Shown one piece after another: positions 54,553 through 64,000 of a stretch of DNA of 64,000 bases. The stretch spans positions 1 to 64,000 of the forward strand of contig JABGRN010000009.1 of the NCBI GenBank assembly GCA_018648265.1. The letters run 5' to 3'. Both the position numbers and the translations under genes were made by a program. Position 1 is the stretch's first letter. Each line of letters opens with the position of its first letter. The notes under the pieces were generated by a model, which did not search any database, was not told the DNA's origin, and saw only the letters and a program-made list of their open reading frames with translations. This DNA is from Prolixibacteraceae bacterium (GTDB taxonomy: Bacteria > Bacteroidota > Bacteroidia > Bacteroidales > Prolixibacteraceae).

Positions 54553-56184
54553 TTAAATGCCATTTGGTTGAATATTATCCCCCTTGCTCACTGCCTTTTC
54601 AATTACGTCCAGTCTTGCTTTCCTTGGATCAGACTTACCAACTGGTTTACCATCGGATTGGATATCGAGGATCTTGTTATTTTGATGAGTGTAATTGGGC
54701 CAAAGCGGCAATCCGTTTCCATTAGGATCACCTGTTTTGGCGAAGTTTACCCAATAGGCGTTCATCATTCTGGCAACTTCTTTGTCCTCGGGTGCGGGAG
54801 TTGACCTGGGGCGGGCACCGAGGTTATCGAACACAAAAGAAATATCAGTTCCGTGTCCGGGGCCATACTTCATCCGCTCCTTCATGGCAGCAGGTACGTA
54901 AGAGAAAAGAAAAATGTAGGCCGGATCACCAATTGCGGCAAAAGAACCTGCGGTGAACCGCGCAGACTCGGCCCATACCTTGTCTGTATTAAACCTTGTT
55001 TGTACCTCAGCAAATTCTTTGTTACCATCAGGATCGTATGCAGCTTTTGCCTCTTCTTTCAGTTCTCCAAACAGTGAAAACAGTTCTTCTTTTGTACTGC
55101 TTGCATTAACAAAGCCTCCACCTATTTCCGCACTGTTATTCCCTATCATGAGCGGAACGCGCGCCTGTCTGCCTGTCTTGTATGCACTCTCAGAAGTCTC
55201 TACAACAAATTTTCCGTCGAGAATCGGGCCTGAATAGATTCGAGGACCTCCCTGTCCATCATTTTCCTGTCCACCGTCCACAATCTCTTCAACTTTGAGG
55301 GCTCGTAATTTGGCCAGTGCAGCTGCATCCATGCCTTCAATCCCGTGCTTGTGTGCGAAATTTATTCCGATCGTTTCTGCTGAAACAGGGTAATATTGAC
55401 TTGCATTTTCTTTGTTGATTGGCCTACCAGTCAAAACACCATCGCGACCACCACCGGAATGACTGATTGCCTTTTGGAAAAGACCTAAGGCGGCAGGAAT
55501 CGTCAAAAGTGAATGAACAGAAACGCCACCGGCAGAGAAACCGAAAATGGTAACATTTTCAGGATCGCCTCCGAATGCGGCAACGTTTTCCTGAATCCAT
55601 TTGAGTGCTGCAATCTGGTCCATAAAGGCGTAACTACCCTTGGGTTCTTCCGGATGCTCCTTGCTCAATGCAGGGAATGCAAAATGACCGAGGCGCCCCA
55701 GACGGTAATTGATGCTAATCAGGATTACTCCCTGTTTGGCAAACTGATCTCCTGATGTGTTTCCACTGCCACCAACGAAGGCGCCTCCATGAATCCATAC
55801 CATGACCGGCAACTTAGCTTCAGGCTTGGCTCCTGCAGGCAGCCACAAATTGAGATAGAGACAATCTTCAGAAGACCCATCCGAAATTGATCCCGGAGCT
55901 CCACCCCATCCTGACTGTGCACAACTTGGTCCGAACTTACTTGCATCGAGAACTCCCTCCCAAGCTTTTACCTGTTGGGGCGGGCGCCAGCGAAATTCAC
56001 CAACCGGAGGTGCTGCAAAGGGAATTCCTTTGAAACTGGTGACATCTCCTTCAGTCACACCACGTACAATTCCTGACTTGGTATGAATAGTTGGTGCTGC
56101 TGTTGCACCTTCAATACCAACTGGTTGCTGAGCATACAAACTGCAACTAATAATTAGAGCTAAAACAAATAATATATTTTTCAT
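54553..56184 (-). CDS. Type-B carboxylesterase/lipase
   Basis: A 543-residue exported esterase (signal to about 19). PAAPPVGEFRWRPPQ-like substrate-entry segment, SEDCLYLNLWLPAG, VMVWIHGGAFVGGSG (oxyanion hole), the Ser elbow VTIFGFSAGGVSVHSLL, Glu in MIGNNSAEIGGGF, and His in GPGHGTDISFVFDN. This is a complete carboxylesterase. Typical substrates are carbohydrate or phenolic esters. It is in line with the broken SnoaL-like gene (20 bases upstream) and the CMD gene (26 bases downstream). Base composition is visibly higher in G+C than the rest of the window. Confidence 0.9.
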   Translation of the reverse strand: MKNILFVLALIISCSLYAQQPVGIEGATAAPTIHTKSGIVRGVTEGDVTSFKGIPFAAPPVGEFRWRPPQQVKAWEGVLDASKFGPSCAQSGWGGAPGSISDGSSEDCLYLNLWLPAGAKPEAKLPVMVWIHGGAFVGGSGNTSGDQFAKQGVILISINYRLGRLGHFAFPALSKEHPEEPKGSYAFMDQIAALKWIQENVAAFGGDPENVTIFGFSAGGVSVHSLLTIPAALGLFQKAISHSGGGRDGVLTGRPINKENASQYYPVSAETIGINFAHKHGIEGMDAAALAKLRALKVEEIVDGGQENDGQGGPRIYSGPILDGKFVVETSESAYKTGRQARVPLMIGNNSAEIGGGFVNASSTKEELFSLFGELKEEAKAAYDPDGNKEFAEVQTRFNTDKVWAESARFTAGSFAAIGDPAYIFLFSYVPAAMKERMKYGPGHGTDISFVFDNLGARPRSTPAPEDKEVARMMNAYWVNFAKTGDPNGNGLPLWPNYTHQNNKILDIQSDGKPVGKSDPRKARLDVIEKAVSKGDNIQPNGI

Positions 56185-56204
56185 TTTGATAGTTGTATTG
56201 ATTA

Positions 56205-56651
56205 TTAATGATCGCCTGGTGGTAGGAGTTTTGTGAATGAAAGCGAACCCAATTTCCAGCTACCTTCTTGTTTTACATACACTTCTGTAACAATAAACGG
56301 GTTAGTAACTTCATTTCCACCAACCACAGCCAGCAGAGTAATACGGTTTAAAAGAATGGCCGTATTGTCAATAATATTCACCGATACTTCATGGATATCT
56401 GCTTTCTTATACCAAATTCCTCCGCTTTTTATAACATTGACTTCCTTTTCTTTCCCCCAGGAACCTCCCATGTGGACAAAAACAGCCTTTTCGTGGAAGA
56501 GATTATCGAGGAGATCTACTTTTTTGTCGGACATCCACTACCATTTTACTTTGGAGAGATTAATGATTTCCTGTTCGGCTGCTGAATTTTGAGCAAATGA
56601 CAATTGTACACTCATAATAATCAAAAAAAGTCCACTAATTGATGTTTTCAT
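56205..56651 (-). pseudogene. SnoaL/NTF2-like exported protein, broken by one TAG
   Basis: The full reading from the ATG at 56651 encodes a signal peptide (MKTSISGLFLIIMSVQLSFA) and an NTF2/SnoaL-like domain, 148 codons, except that codon 38 is TAG (56538-56540). The sequence runs ...INLSKVKW-stop-WMSDKKVDLLDNLFHEKAVF. I recall homologues with KWQWM at this place, so the ancestral codon was likely CAG (glutamine). The open part from 56534 lacks the signal. It could be a recent null mutation, a suppressed or read-through stop, or an assembly error. It lies in a putative operon with two esterase-type genes. Confidence 0.75.
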
Positions 56652-56710
56652 ACTGATTGTTTTTTTCTATTTAAAATCTTGAGTTACTCTTTTTAAGTAT
56701 TTAATTCTGT

Positions 56711-57790
56711 TTAATCCAATCCTTTTCCCTTTAGCCATGCAGACATTAAGTCCGCTATCTCCACATTGTTTAAATCTGAAAACGGGAAATGCGTATTGCC
56801 TTTAATTCCGACTTCAGGCAGATGCACAACTGTTACATCACCTCCATGGTTATTAACGGCATCTCGCCACAATTTTGCCATTTCGAGACGTGCACGCCAG
56901 CCATCAATTCCAGGGTTCGGATCCGGTGTAGCCGGGATATTGTCTCCATAGTATATGATAATAGGAATCTTTGTAAGCTTTAAGAATTCTTCCTTCGAAA
57001 CACCAACCGCCTGCAACGGGCCAGCCGAATTTTCTATAGCAGCAGGAACTTCTTTTTCGGGAAATGGGAACCCTGAACCGGGTTCATAAGAGACTATTGC
57101 ACGGATGTTCTGATTTTTTATGGCAGTTGCCCAACCGAAACCTCCGGAATGAGAATGCGAGACGAGAATTCCTTCACCAATTTTATCAAAAAGTTCAGAC
57201 ATGGCATTTGTAATTACTTCTGTATCAAATCCCCCAATATTGGGAGTCATTTGTCGGAAATATTGATTTAATGTTTCTTTGTCTTTGGCAAACTGCACAC
57301 CAGCAAAATAGTCTGGCCATACACCAACACGAAATATATTAAACCAGAACTGCTCATCCGGAGTAGGTGTTATCGTAGCCTCTGCCAAACTGCGCCCTGC
57401 ATTACCGCGTCGCGGCTGATCCATCAAATAGACACTGTACTTTTTTCTTAAAAATATATTCTGAAAACCCTCCCTTCCGTCAGGCGTAGTCTCCCAGGTT
57501 TTTGAAAACTGACCGATGCCGTGCCAAAATACAAGTGGCAAATTCCTGGCTTTTTTAGGTATCTGATAAAATATATAAGCGTGGTCGCCATGAAATGTTT
57601 GACCTTCAGGAGTACGTTTAATTGCATCAAATGTTCCCGGATTTGTTATCACTGAACCACCTACAGCAAAGCTCCCTTGTTCCTGAATCTTAATAGATTT
57701 TTGTTTTTTTGAATTCTGAGCATTAGTAGGAAAAACAATAAATATTGCGAATAAAACTGATACCAGTAGAATTGTTTTCTCTTGTTTCAT
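56711..57790 (-). CDS. Exported alpha/beta hydrolase
   Basis: A 359-residue esterase-like enzyme (signal MKQEKTILLVSVLFAIFIVFPTNA). The fold shows LPLVFWHGIGQFSKTWE (oxyanion HG), the Ser elbow ILVSHSHSGGFGW, an acidic turn in IIIYYGDNI and the late HFPFSDL His. The HSHSGG elbow has Ser in the GxSxG position preceded by His, common in this secreted subgroup. Probably an esterase acting on small esters. It leads the operon that includes the broken SnoaL-like gene, carboxylesterase, CMD and cupin. Confidence 0.8.
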   Translation of the reverse strand: MKQEKTILLVSVLFAIFIVFPTNAQNSKKQKSIKIQEQGSFAVGGSVITNPGTFDAIKRTPEGQTFHGDHAYIFYQIPKKARNLPLVFWHGIGQFSKTWETTPDGREGFQNIFLRKKYSVYLMDQPRRGNAGRSLAEATITPTPDEQFWFNIFRVGVWPDYFAGVQFAKDKETLNQYFRQMTPNIGGFDTEVITNAMSELFDKIGEGILVSHSHSGGFGWATAIKNQNIRAIVSYEPGSGFPFPEKEVPAAIENSAGPLQAVGVSKEEFLKLTKIPIIIYYGDNIPATPDPNPGIDGWRARLEMAKLWRDAVNNHGGDVTVVHLPEVGIKGNTHFPFSDLNNVEIADLMSAWLKGKGLD

Positions 57791-57925
57791 TTCAATTTAC
57801 AAATTAATTAGTTTCCAATTGCGATTCTTTTCTGAAAAATATTAGACTGACAATCACATTAAAGGATTAATGTACAATAATTAATTCTTTCGAAAATTAA
57901 AGATTATCTATTTTAAAAACAATGA

Positions 57926-60154
57926 TTAAATATTCAACCAATAGGTCAATTTCAGGTTGATTGAGCGGAATCGTGGCCCAAAATTATCAGTAAAATAATT
58001 GTCGTTATACACCAGATATAAATCTGAAAGCGGAGCAAAACGCCACTGCAGGCGGGAATTTATACCAAGATTGGCTCGTTGGTTACTGTACTGAACCAAC
58101 GTTGACCAGAAAAGTGATTTACTAAACGTAATATCTGCTTTCGGTGTTAACAACCATAAGTCGGCATCGGAATGGGGTTCCGGTAAACGCATCCTTGTAT
58201 AATTCAATGCCACACTAAACGAAGCCCATGGTTAAACCCGATAAGCCAACAATCCACCGGTGGCAAAAACGTTTCCATTATAATACTGTCCTACCGTGGT
58301 CTCGGCATTATAAGTAAATAATTTCGACAAGCTCGACTGATATGTAGATGTGAGCTGGTTAAATGAATAAGTTTTATTGCTTAATAACGGAACACCTCCT
58401 GAACGGGTGGGATCAAAATCGCGTGTAAGAAAAATATAATGATTTGAATACTGCACTTCTAAAGAGGATCGGTCTTTATATTCAACATCCCATGTTCCTC
58501 TAAATTCATGATCAGTCTTTTTAAAATCCAGGTCAGGATTCCAGTAAAACAGTGCCAATGCCTGAATACTGTGCCGGTTAATTGAACCACTTTTGGGGTA
58601 AAAATTATAAGTCGCAGAATTTCCCGATTTATAGAACCCGGTACGCGGAATAAAACCCAGGTCGGAACGAAAGTCTTTATCCACATACACAAAATCAGTT
58701 GTATAATTAAATTTCCTTGTGTTGTAAGTAACCGTTGCCTGAGATGATAAATTTCCCTTTGTATCGTCTGGCTGAAACGATTTATGAAGGTAAAATTTTC
58801 CAATCCACACATCGTTCGATGAGGCAAGATTATAGTCAACACCCAAAACACGGTTGTATTCATTTTTGCTATCCAGAAAGTCATAATCTTTAAAAGCCTG
58901 TCGGTTGATCATAAAAAAACCAATATTGGATCGTGCAAATACCATTTTCTGCAATGCCAGCATCATGTTATTATTAGAGGCTATACTTTTATTGATGTCT
59001 TCGTCGGTTTGAACATTCAGCAGCCCCAGCCGCCAATCTTCGTTTAGCTTGCCACTAAGCCTTACCCCGCCGATGATCCTATTTTCAATTAAATTACCGG
59101 CATTATCACGGGCCAGTCCAATTCGGCGCGAAAAAAACGGGATTGCATCCCTGCTACTTCCAAAGCTTCCAAAAAGATCACTGTTGTCGATAAAGAACTG
59201 CCTCTTTTCGGGAAGAAAAACTTCAAAACGGGTAAGGTTGGTAAAAATGTCATCTACTTCCACATTCGAAAAATCAGGATTCACGGTGATATCCAGGTTC
59301 ATGCTGTTGCCGATGGCCACTTTTGCGTCTCCTCCAAACTTCAGTTTGCTATCTGTTATTCCTGATTCAAAATCTTTTGATGTGAGCGCATTTATATATG
59401 GAATAATGGCAAATGGAGTGCGGGATTTACCCAATGGCTTTTCAAAAACCATTTTGTTCATAAAAGCCAGACTCGAGAGCAATTGGTTCTGCGGAACGTG
59501 TGACCATGCGCTTTGTTCATTGATACCTATGTCCCAACGATAACATTGCACCCTCCATTCAGTTTCCCCTTCTCTGAATTTAATAGACGAAAAAGGTATT
59601 GCGGCTTCGAAAATAAAATAGCCGTCGTACATTTTGCTTTCCAACTGCCATTTCTGATCCCAATTGGGATTAAATCCTGCTATTGCGCCGCCCTGCGAAA
59701 TAAAGGCCTCTCGTTGCACACCATAAGGAGTCATACCAAAAAGAAAAGCGGTATTTCCATCTTTAAACGTATCGAACATGAGTGTTACATTATCACTTGT
59801 AGTCCCCCTAAAATCGCGACGGAGGGAAGAAACCACATATTTATCAGAAGCGGCTTCACCACGAATACCGATATACAGGAAATGATCGTTGTACAACAGT
59901 TTGAATTCGGTCGGAAGTTTGGTTAAAGTTGTATCGGTTGGAAAATACTGCCAAAAGTCTCCTCCTTTATCTGCAGTTTGCCAGGATGCTTCATCCAAAA
60001 CACCATCTAAATTAATATTTTCATCTGTAAACTTTACTGAAATACTTCGTTCTGATTCCTGTGCAAAAAGGGAAGTGGACATGAATAAAATTGCATTGAC
60101 AATTACAACTTGAATGAAGATTTCTCTTAAGAATACCGCCTTTTTTGATTTCAT
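57926..60154 (-). pseudogene. DUF5916 outer-membrane barrel protein, broken by one TAA
   Basis: Two collinear open frames, 60154-58232 and 57926-58213, are in the same frame, separated only by a TAA at 58232-58234 and six codons (PWASFS). Together they make a normal 742-residue protein: an N-terminal carbohydrate-binding (CBM9-like) domain (SVKFTDENINLDGVLDEASW, TAFLFGMTPYGVQREAFISQG) and a beta-barrel that closes only in the second piece (NINLKLTYW-like end). At the break homologues I recall read YRIQPWGS, so CAA (glutamine) is the likely ancestor. Without the tail the barrel should not insert, unless the stop is read through. Confidence 0.8.
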
Positions 60155-60289
60155 TTTTCAATTTTAATGGCGCAAAAATAGAAAAAAAATTATGATCCGG
60201 AATATAAAAACAAACCTTGACAGCTTATAAAAACTAACAGGATTAGCTTTTATGTTTACTAATCAAAATGCTTATGCTGGCGGAAGCTT

Positions 60290-61426
60290 TTAAAATGTTT
60301 GATGTGGCTCGTTTTGATACCAATAAGAAACTGCTGACAAATCATCTTCGAGATGTTTGTAACGTCCCTCGCTTTGCCAACCCAAACTTTGAACGGTAAT
60401 TTTCAAATCTTTTTTAAACCGAACGGGATCCAGAATATGCCATCGATACTGGCCAATCATAGTTCTATATTTTTCCCTGTTTTCCAAATCACGGAAATAA
60501 TGAAAACCTGTGTAAGGATTACTAAATGGAGTGAAAATTTCGTAACCGTCTTCATCGTCGCGCTGGGCATATCCATACGAACCACAAAAATAGTCCTCTT
60601 CACCGGTGCCACAAATGGTTGAAAATTCATCATCACCATCAATAAAAAATTTCACTTCTCCTTCGCCCCACCAACCTTTTGCAAATGTACCGCGAGCCAG
60701 ATAAGTTCCTACATAATGGCCGGCTCCTTTTATACCATCCACAATCGTAAAAACTTCACCATCGGGCAATGCATCAACCTTTCTAAACTGAGCATGGAAA
60801 TAGGCTGCATCATCTGGTACATCTGTTAAAGCATAATCTACCTGATAATACAACGTCAATCCTTTATCATCTACATTTTCCATTGTAATTTTACATTTCT
60901 TACGGAAAGGCATTTGCCAGTAACAGTTAAAACCACTTCGCGGATTTATACAAATGGCGAGTGAATTTATTTGCGGCTCGTACGGACGTCCCCAACCCGA
61001 AGCAAAAAAGTCGCCAAGCGGAACTTCGACTGAAGGAGTTTCTTCGTCATCCCAATAAAACCGGATAATATTTGCTCTGTAATCACTTGAACCTGACGGG
61101 GTCATCCAAATGTGCTGAATTACACCTTCGCCTTCAATTTCGGCTAAAACAAAAGTTTCGCCACCCTTAATATTAATGTAAGGATTTACTTTCCAACCCT
61201 GCCCCAATTCGCGAGCAGCTTTTGCAGCACTTCCCTCTTCCAGCGTTGCCATTCCACCTTTACCTTTTTCGCCAGTGAAATTCTCAGGACTAATAGAACG
61301 GGATTCGGCATTCGACAAACGATACAAATTCCCCATGTTCAAATCCATACCGTTAAAATTGCCTGCTTGCTGAGCGGCAACCGGTAATACCAGAATTAGT
61401 AAGAAAACCGATAATAATAGTTTCAT
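60290..61426 (-). CDS. GH172 (DUF2961) family glycosidase
   Basis: A 378-residue exported protein (signal to about 18). GH172 signs: GNLYRLSNAESRSISPENF, VIQHIWMTPSG, VPLGDFFASGWGR, CYWQMPFRKKCKITMEN, GHYVGTYLARG and the FSTICGTGEEDYFCGSYGYA motif with the expected acidic pair. GH172 enzymes act on alpha-D-fructofuranosyl and D-arabinofuranosyl linkages. It lies between the propeller-toroid protein B gene and the DUF5916 gene, in a likely glycan-degradation block, 90 bases from the former. Confidence 0.88.
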   Translation of the reverse strand: MKLLLSVFLLILVLPVAAQQAGNFNGMDLNMGNLYRLSNAESRSISPENFTGEKGKGGMATLEEGSAAKAARELGQGWKVNPYINIKGGETFVLAEIEGEGVIQHIWMTPSGSSDYRANIIRFYWDDEETPSVEVPLGDFFASGWGRPYEPQINSLAICINPRSGFNCYWQMPFRKKCKITMENVDDKGLTLYYQVDYALTDVPDDAAYFHAQFRKVDALPDGEVFTIVDGIKGAGHYVGTYLARGTFAKGWWGEGEVKFFIDGDDEFSTICGTGEEDYFCGSYGYAQRDDEDGYEIFTPFSNPYTGFHYFRDLENREKYRTMIGQYRWHILDPVRFKKDLKITVQSLGWQSEGRYKHLEDDLSAVSYWYQNEPHQTF

Positions 61427-61516
61427 TTTGGTAAATTTTAGTTAGTAATATCTAATCAGAATAATTCTTCTTCGATCATTCAATCGTCAAGTTAAAGGAA
61501 AAAAAGAAATCTGAAT

Positions 61517-63826
61517 CTACTTATTTTCAGTTTTTAATATAATCTCTTTTGTCTTTTGTTCTTCGCCCTTGTTTTTACAACTTTCTACTAAATTTTCAAC
61601 AGGTTCTCCTATTACACCCAAATATCGACCAATCCAATAAGGTAAAAGCCAAATATCTCCGGCACTGTATTCCGAACGACCATCACCATTACTATCTAAA
61701 TCAAAGCGGTTTGCATTGTGCCTCGAAATCCGAAGTTCGCTTGCAGGGAGCATTTCTGTAATTGTTTGGTTCCTAAAATTTGGTTCAACAAATTCGATGT
61801 CTTTCCGGTGGCTGTTTGAAATTGTCCAGTCGATTAAATCTAACGGATACTTTTGCAAATACCAAATTGCTTCTTCCAAATCAATTTCATCTACATCAAC
61901 CAAAGCAGTCATAATATTCCACAAACCCTCTTTTTCAGGTCGTTCAATTTCCCAATGATCGATAATTGCATCCCGGAATAAACTTTTTAGTGAATCGTTA
62001 AATGCATAACGATATAATCCCCAATATCCGCAATAGTACATTTCGTCGTCGGAGTGGTTCCAACCTTCCGAAAGCATTTTACTCCAGGGATCTGCATCTT
62101 CGGGTGCCATTCCAATTTCGCTCATTGGCCGCATTAGATTTTCTAAATAACCATGTTCATCCATCAAATAAAAAGCGGCCTCCTTGTACTTCTCTTTTTG
62201 GGTGAAATAATAAGCAGTTTGTAACATCCCGATAATATTCGATGAATTTATTTTCCGGTCGCCAACCATTTTCGGACGGGCATTTACATAATCTGGATGC
62301 CAGCGTCCCCAGGTGGTTGGCTCGCCATTCCAGTCGATCATATAAAACTCATTTTTCAAAACATGAGTCATTAATGTGTCGATTAACAAAATTGCTTTGT
62401 CGCGTAAATCCGGTTCATCAATAAGTTCGGCAATGGTACCAAATACAAAAATGTGGCCGATTGCTTCGTCGCTGCTTGTTGTCGATTTCCAATCCCACTC
62501 CGGGTCCTCTGCCCTTCTCCACTTTTCATCGTGATATTTATAACCCCGCCTTTCAAACGAACGAGACGGAAATCCTTCAATGTCATTAATTGTATAAAGA
62601 CGTTCCAATGCATCCAACGATTCTCGGACATTTTGGAGCGCTTCTTCCGATTGTGTTACCGCATAACGAAAAACTTCGGCAGCATGGTACATAGTTGTCC
62701 AAAGTCCGTCGTTATCGGATGTTGACATGCTACCTGTGGTCACATCGCCATTTTCCATTGCGGTTACCGTTGCATTAAAACCATTACGAATATGACGTTC
62801 GCGAACTTGTTTTTCGTAGAACATGGCTTTGTCGTACAATGTCATCTCTTTGGAAAAAATTTGCCCAAGCCCATTTTCGGTAAGAATAAGAACTGAATTT
62901 TCTGGGCCTTTTGTAATATCAATCACATTATCTGAAGGTAACCACCGTTTTGAAGCGAAGTAATTATATTTCCCCTCTTCGTTCAACATAAAAGCTCCAT
63001 GAGTTGAACCAAACCAAATGTTGCCATCAATTTCTGAAATGGTAGTTATTTCTGTCCAAGGTAATTTCTTTTGAATTTCGCCAATTTGCTTTTTTGTTTT
63101 TGTATCAATTGCAAAGTATCCGTCAGAAGTTCCGGCAATTAATTTATTCCCGACAATTTCGATACTGGTAAGATTTGAATTTTCAGTTACATTCTCAATT
63201 TGATTTTTATCGGGTGAAAACGTACTAATTGAATTTTCTCCCAAAATCCAGTACAGATTATTTTCTTCGTCATGTTTTATTTCAATTATCTTTTCATTCA
63301 AACTCCCCTGCCAATTTGTTTCCGAATCTTTTAGAAGATTCAATTTCATTCCATCCGAAATAAGGAACTCAAAATCGTTGCCTGCTTCAAAAATATTTGC
63401 GTTTGCCAGTTCATGCCGGGAATAGAGATTTGCGGCCCATGCGTTACTAAACACAGCTTTATCATCAACATAAACCAATTGGTTTTTAAAAGTGCCGATG
63501 TCGGTTATTTTTTTATCTGAAGTCGGAAGATAATGAACATCTTTTACCAAAGTTCCAGGAAATAGAAATTGCCCGCTCCGGGGTCGCAATAATCCTTTTG
63601 ATGATAAAACCTGAATATATCCGTTGCGATCGGCTACCACTTTTTGAAGTTCCGTTTCATTGTCATCAAATTCATATTTTATACTATATTCTTGTTTGAA
63701 AGGTTTGTCCGCATGAATTAGTTTTGTTTGTTCATCCTGAACCTGAGCAGAATTACAAGCACTAAAAACAACTAGTACTGCCATTAAAAGAGGCAATCTT
63801 TGCTTTACTGTTTTCTTAATATTCAT
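61517..63826 (-). CDS. Propeller-plus-helical-toroid lipoprotein B
   Basis: A 769-residue lipoprotein (LMAVLVVFSAC). It has the same two-part plan as the 47601-49937 protein: an N-terminal propeller (40-320, NIWFGSTHGAFMLNEEGKY) and a helical toroid (340-720). Shared motifs are TSDNDGLWTTMY, FPSRSFERRGYK, WKSTTSSDEAIGHIFVF and GEPTTWGRWHPDY. C-terminal region adds HNANRFDLDSNGDGRSEYS, a calcium-binding-like (D-x-D-x-N-x-D) loop. Paralogy, anchoring and retention of polar motifs point to an enzyme of an undescribed glycan-active family. It starts 7 bases after the partial propeller gene. Confidence 0.65.
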   Translation of the reverse strand: MNIKKTVKQRLPLLMAVLVVFSACNSAQVQDEQTKLIHADKPFKQEYSIKYEFDDNETELQKVVADRNGYIQVLSSKGLLRPRSGQFLFPGTLVKDVHYLPTSDKKITDIGTFKNQLVYVDDKAVFSNAWAANLYSRHELANANIFEAGNDFEFLISDGMKLNLLKDSETNWQGSLNEKIIEIKHDEENNLYWILGENSISTFSPDKNQIENVTENSNLTSIEIVGNKLIAGTSDGYFAIDTKTKKQIGEIQKKLPWTEITTISEIDGNIWFGSTHGAFMLNEEGKYNYFASKRWLPSDNVIDITKGPENSVLILTENGLGQIFSKEMTLYDKAMFYEKQVRERHIRNGFNATVTAMENGDVTTGSMSTSDNDGLWTTMYHAAEVFRYAVTQSEEALQNVRESLDALERLYTINDIEGFPSRSFERRGYKYHDEKWRRAEDPEWDWKSTTSSDEAIGHIFVFGTIAELIDEPDLRDKAILLIDTLMTHVLKNEFYMIDWNGEPTTWGRWHPDYVNARPKMVGDRKINSSNIIGMLQTAYYFTQKEKYKEAAFYLMDEHGYLENLMRPMSEIGMAPEDADPWSKMLSEGWNHSDDEMYYCGYWGLYRYAFNDSLKSLFRDAIIDHWEIERPEKEGLWNIMTALVDVDEIDLEEAIWYLQKYPLDLIDWTISNSHRKDIEFVEPNFRNQTITEMLPASELRISRHNANRFDLDSNGDGRSEYSAGDIWLLPYWIGRYLGVIGEPVENLVESCKNKGEEQKTKEIILKTENK

Positions 63827-63833
63827 TTTATTT

Positions 63834-64000
63834 TTATTTATTGATTCTTTCTAATCCTAAATTTATCTCATCCCAATTTAATTCTAAAACGAATATCTGT
63901 CGAAATGCTTTTGGGTTTTTATTTTCCTCTGTAACTATTGTATAAGCCAAAACATTCCCATCGGGCGAAACAACCAGATTGTCACGTAATTGGTTGTCAT
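63834..64000 (-). CDS. 3' end of a propeller-type protein (partial)
   Basis: The last 54 codons of a minus-strand gene that continues beyond the window: NLVVSPDGNVLAYTIVTEE and FRQIFVLELNWDEINLGLERIN. The SPDGxxLAY turn is typical of TolB/WD40-like beta-propellers. Its stop lies 7 bases before the propeller-toroid B start, so they are in one operon. Confidence 0.65.
   Translation of the reverse strand, partial: DNQLRDNLVVSPDGNVLAYTIVTEENKNPKAFRQIFVLELNWDEINLGLERINK

Noticed and set aside
58213-58213. Separate small barrel gene starting at GTG 58213
   Set aside because: It is in the same frame as the larger upstream piece and provides the missing barrel end, so it is treated as the tail of one broken gene.
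59049-59543. Plus-strand open frame of 164 codons antisense to DUF5916
   Set aside because: No domain, no promoter, and the sense strand is a clear family member.
1-64000. Canonical polysaccharide utilisation locus (SusC/SusD-based)
   Set aside because: No TonB-dependent receptor or SusD-like lipoprotein was found, so the loci are described only as carbohydrate-active gene clusters.

Overview
The window is AT-rich DNA from a Bacteroidota bacterium. Its gene content points to a free-living, probably aquatic polysaccharide degrader of the Marinilabiliales/Prolixibacteraceae type. That placement is inferred from gene families, weak ribosome-binding sites, TAnnTTTG-type promoter elements and dispersed palindromic repeats, not from a marker gene. 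No rRNA, tRNA, CRISPR array, prophage or transposase was seen, and there is no SusC/SusD pair, so the carbohydrate genes are not a canonical PUL.

1-3.2 kb: an outer-membrane beta-barrel protein with a problematic start, a degenerate M23-like protein and a DUF4268 protein. 3.2-11.5 kb is the most distinctive locus. A LacI-type regulator is divergent from a minus-strand series: a plant-like GDP-mannose 3,5-epimerase, a fused nucleotidylyltransferase/GHMP kinase, a mannose-1-phosphate guanylyltransferase, a FucP-type permease, a RhaM-type mutarotase and a GH29 alpha-L-fucosidase lipoprotein. Read together they suggest import, anomer exchange, 1-phosphorylation and nucleotide activation of L-galactose or L-fucose, linked to GDP-mannose. 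This would be a Smirnoff-Wheeler-like module in a bacterium, running in either direction.

11.5-23.6 kb: a Cys-rich DUF3795 protein; a GH106-like rhamnosidase with an orphan helical-toroid protein; and a plus-strand run with a CE15-like esterase, a Tat-exported beta-propeller, a Tat-exported SGNH hydrolase, a second GH29, a mannonate-oxidoreductase-like SDR and an alpha/beta hydrolase. 23.6-35.3 kb is mostly housekeeping and signalling: monooxygenase/MarR pair, 2-hydroxyacid dehydrogenase, metal-dependent hydrolase, TIGR02594 protein, ECF sigma factor with a putative membrane partner, Ntn hydrolase, XRE regulator with likely operators, DUF3179, CNNM-type transporter-like protein and M55 peptidase.

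35.5-64 kb is almost entirely minus-strand and almost entirely exported proteins: an S9 peptidase, a multipass membrane protein, two metallophosphatases, a DUF4838 protein, a TIM-barrel lipoprotein, two paralogous propeller-plus-toroid proteins, two tandem PQQ-like propellers, cupin, CMD, carboxylesterase, alpha/beta hydrolase, DUF5916, GH172 and a partial propeller protein. Two genes here (56.2-56.65 kb and 57.9-60.15 kb) are each broken by one in-frame stop where a glutamine codon is likely ancestral. Several intergenic regions hold imperfect palindromes, some repeated in the window. A strong plus-strand terminator near 38.2 kb, with no plus-strand gene before it, suggests a small RNA or a 19-codon gene.
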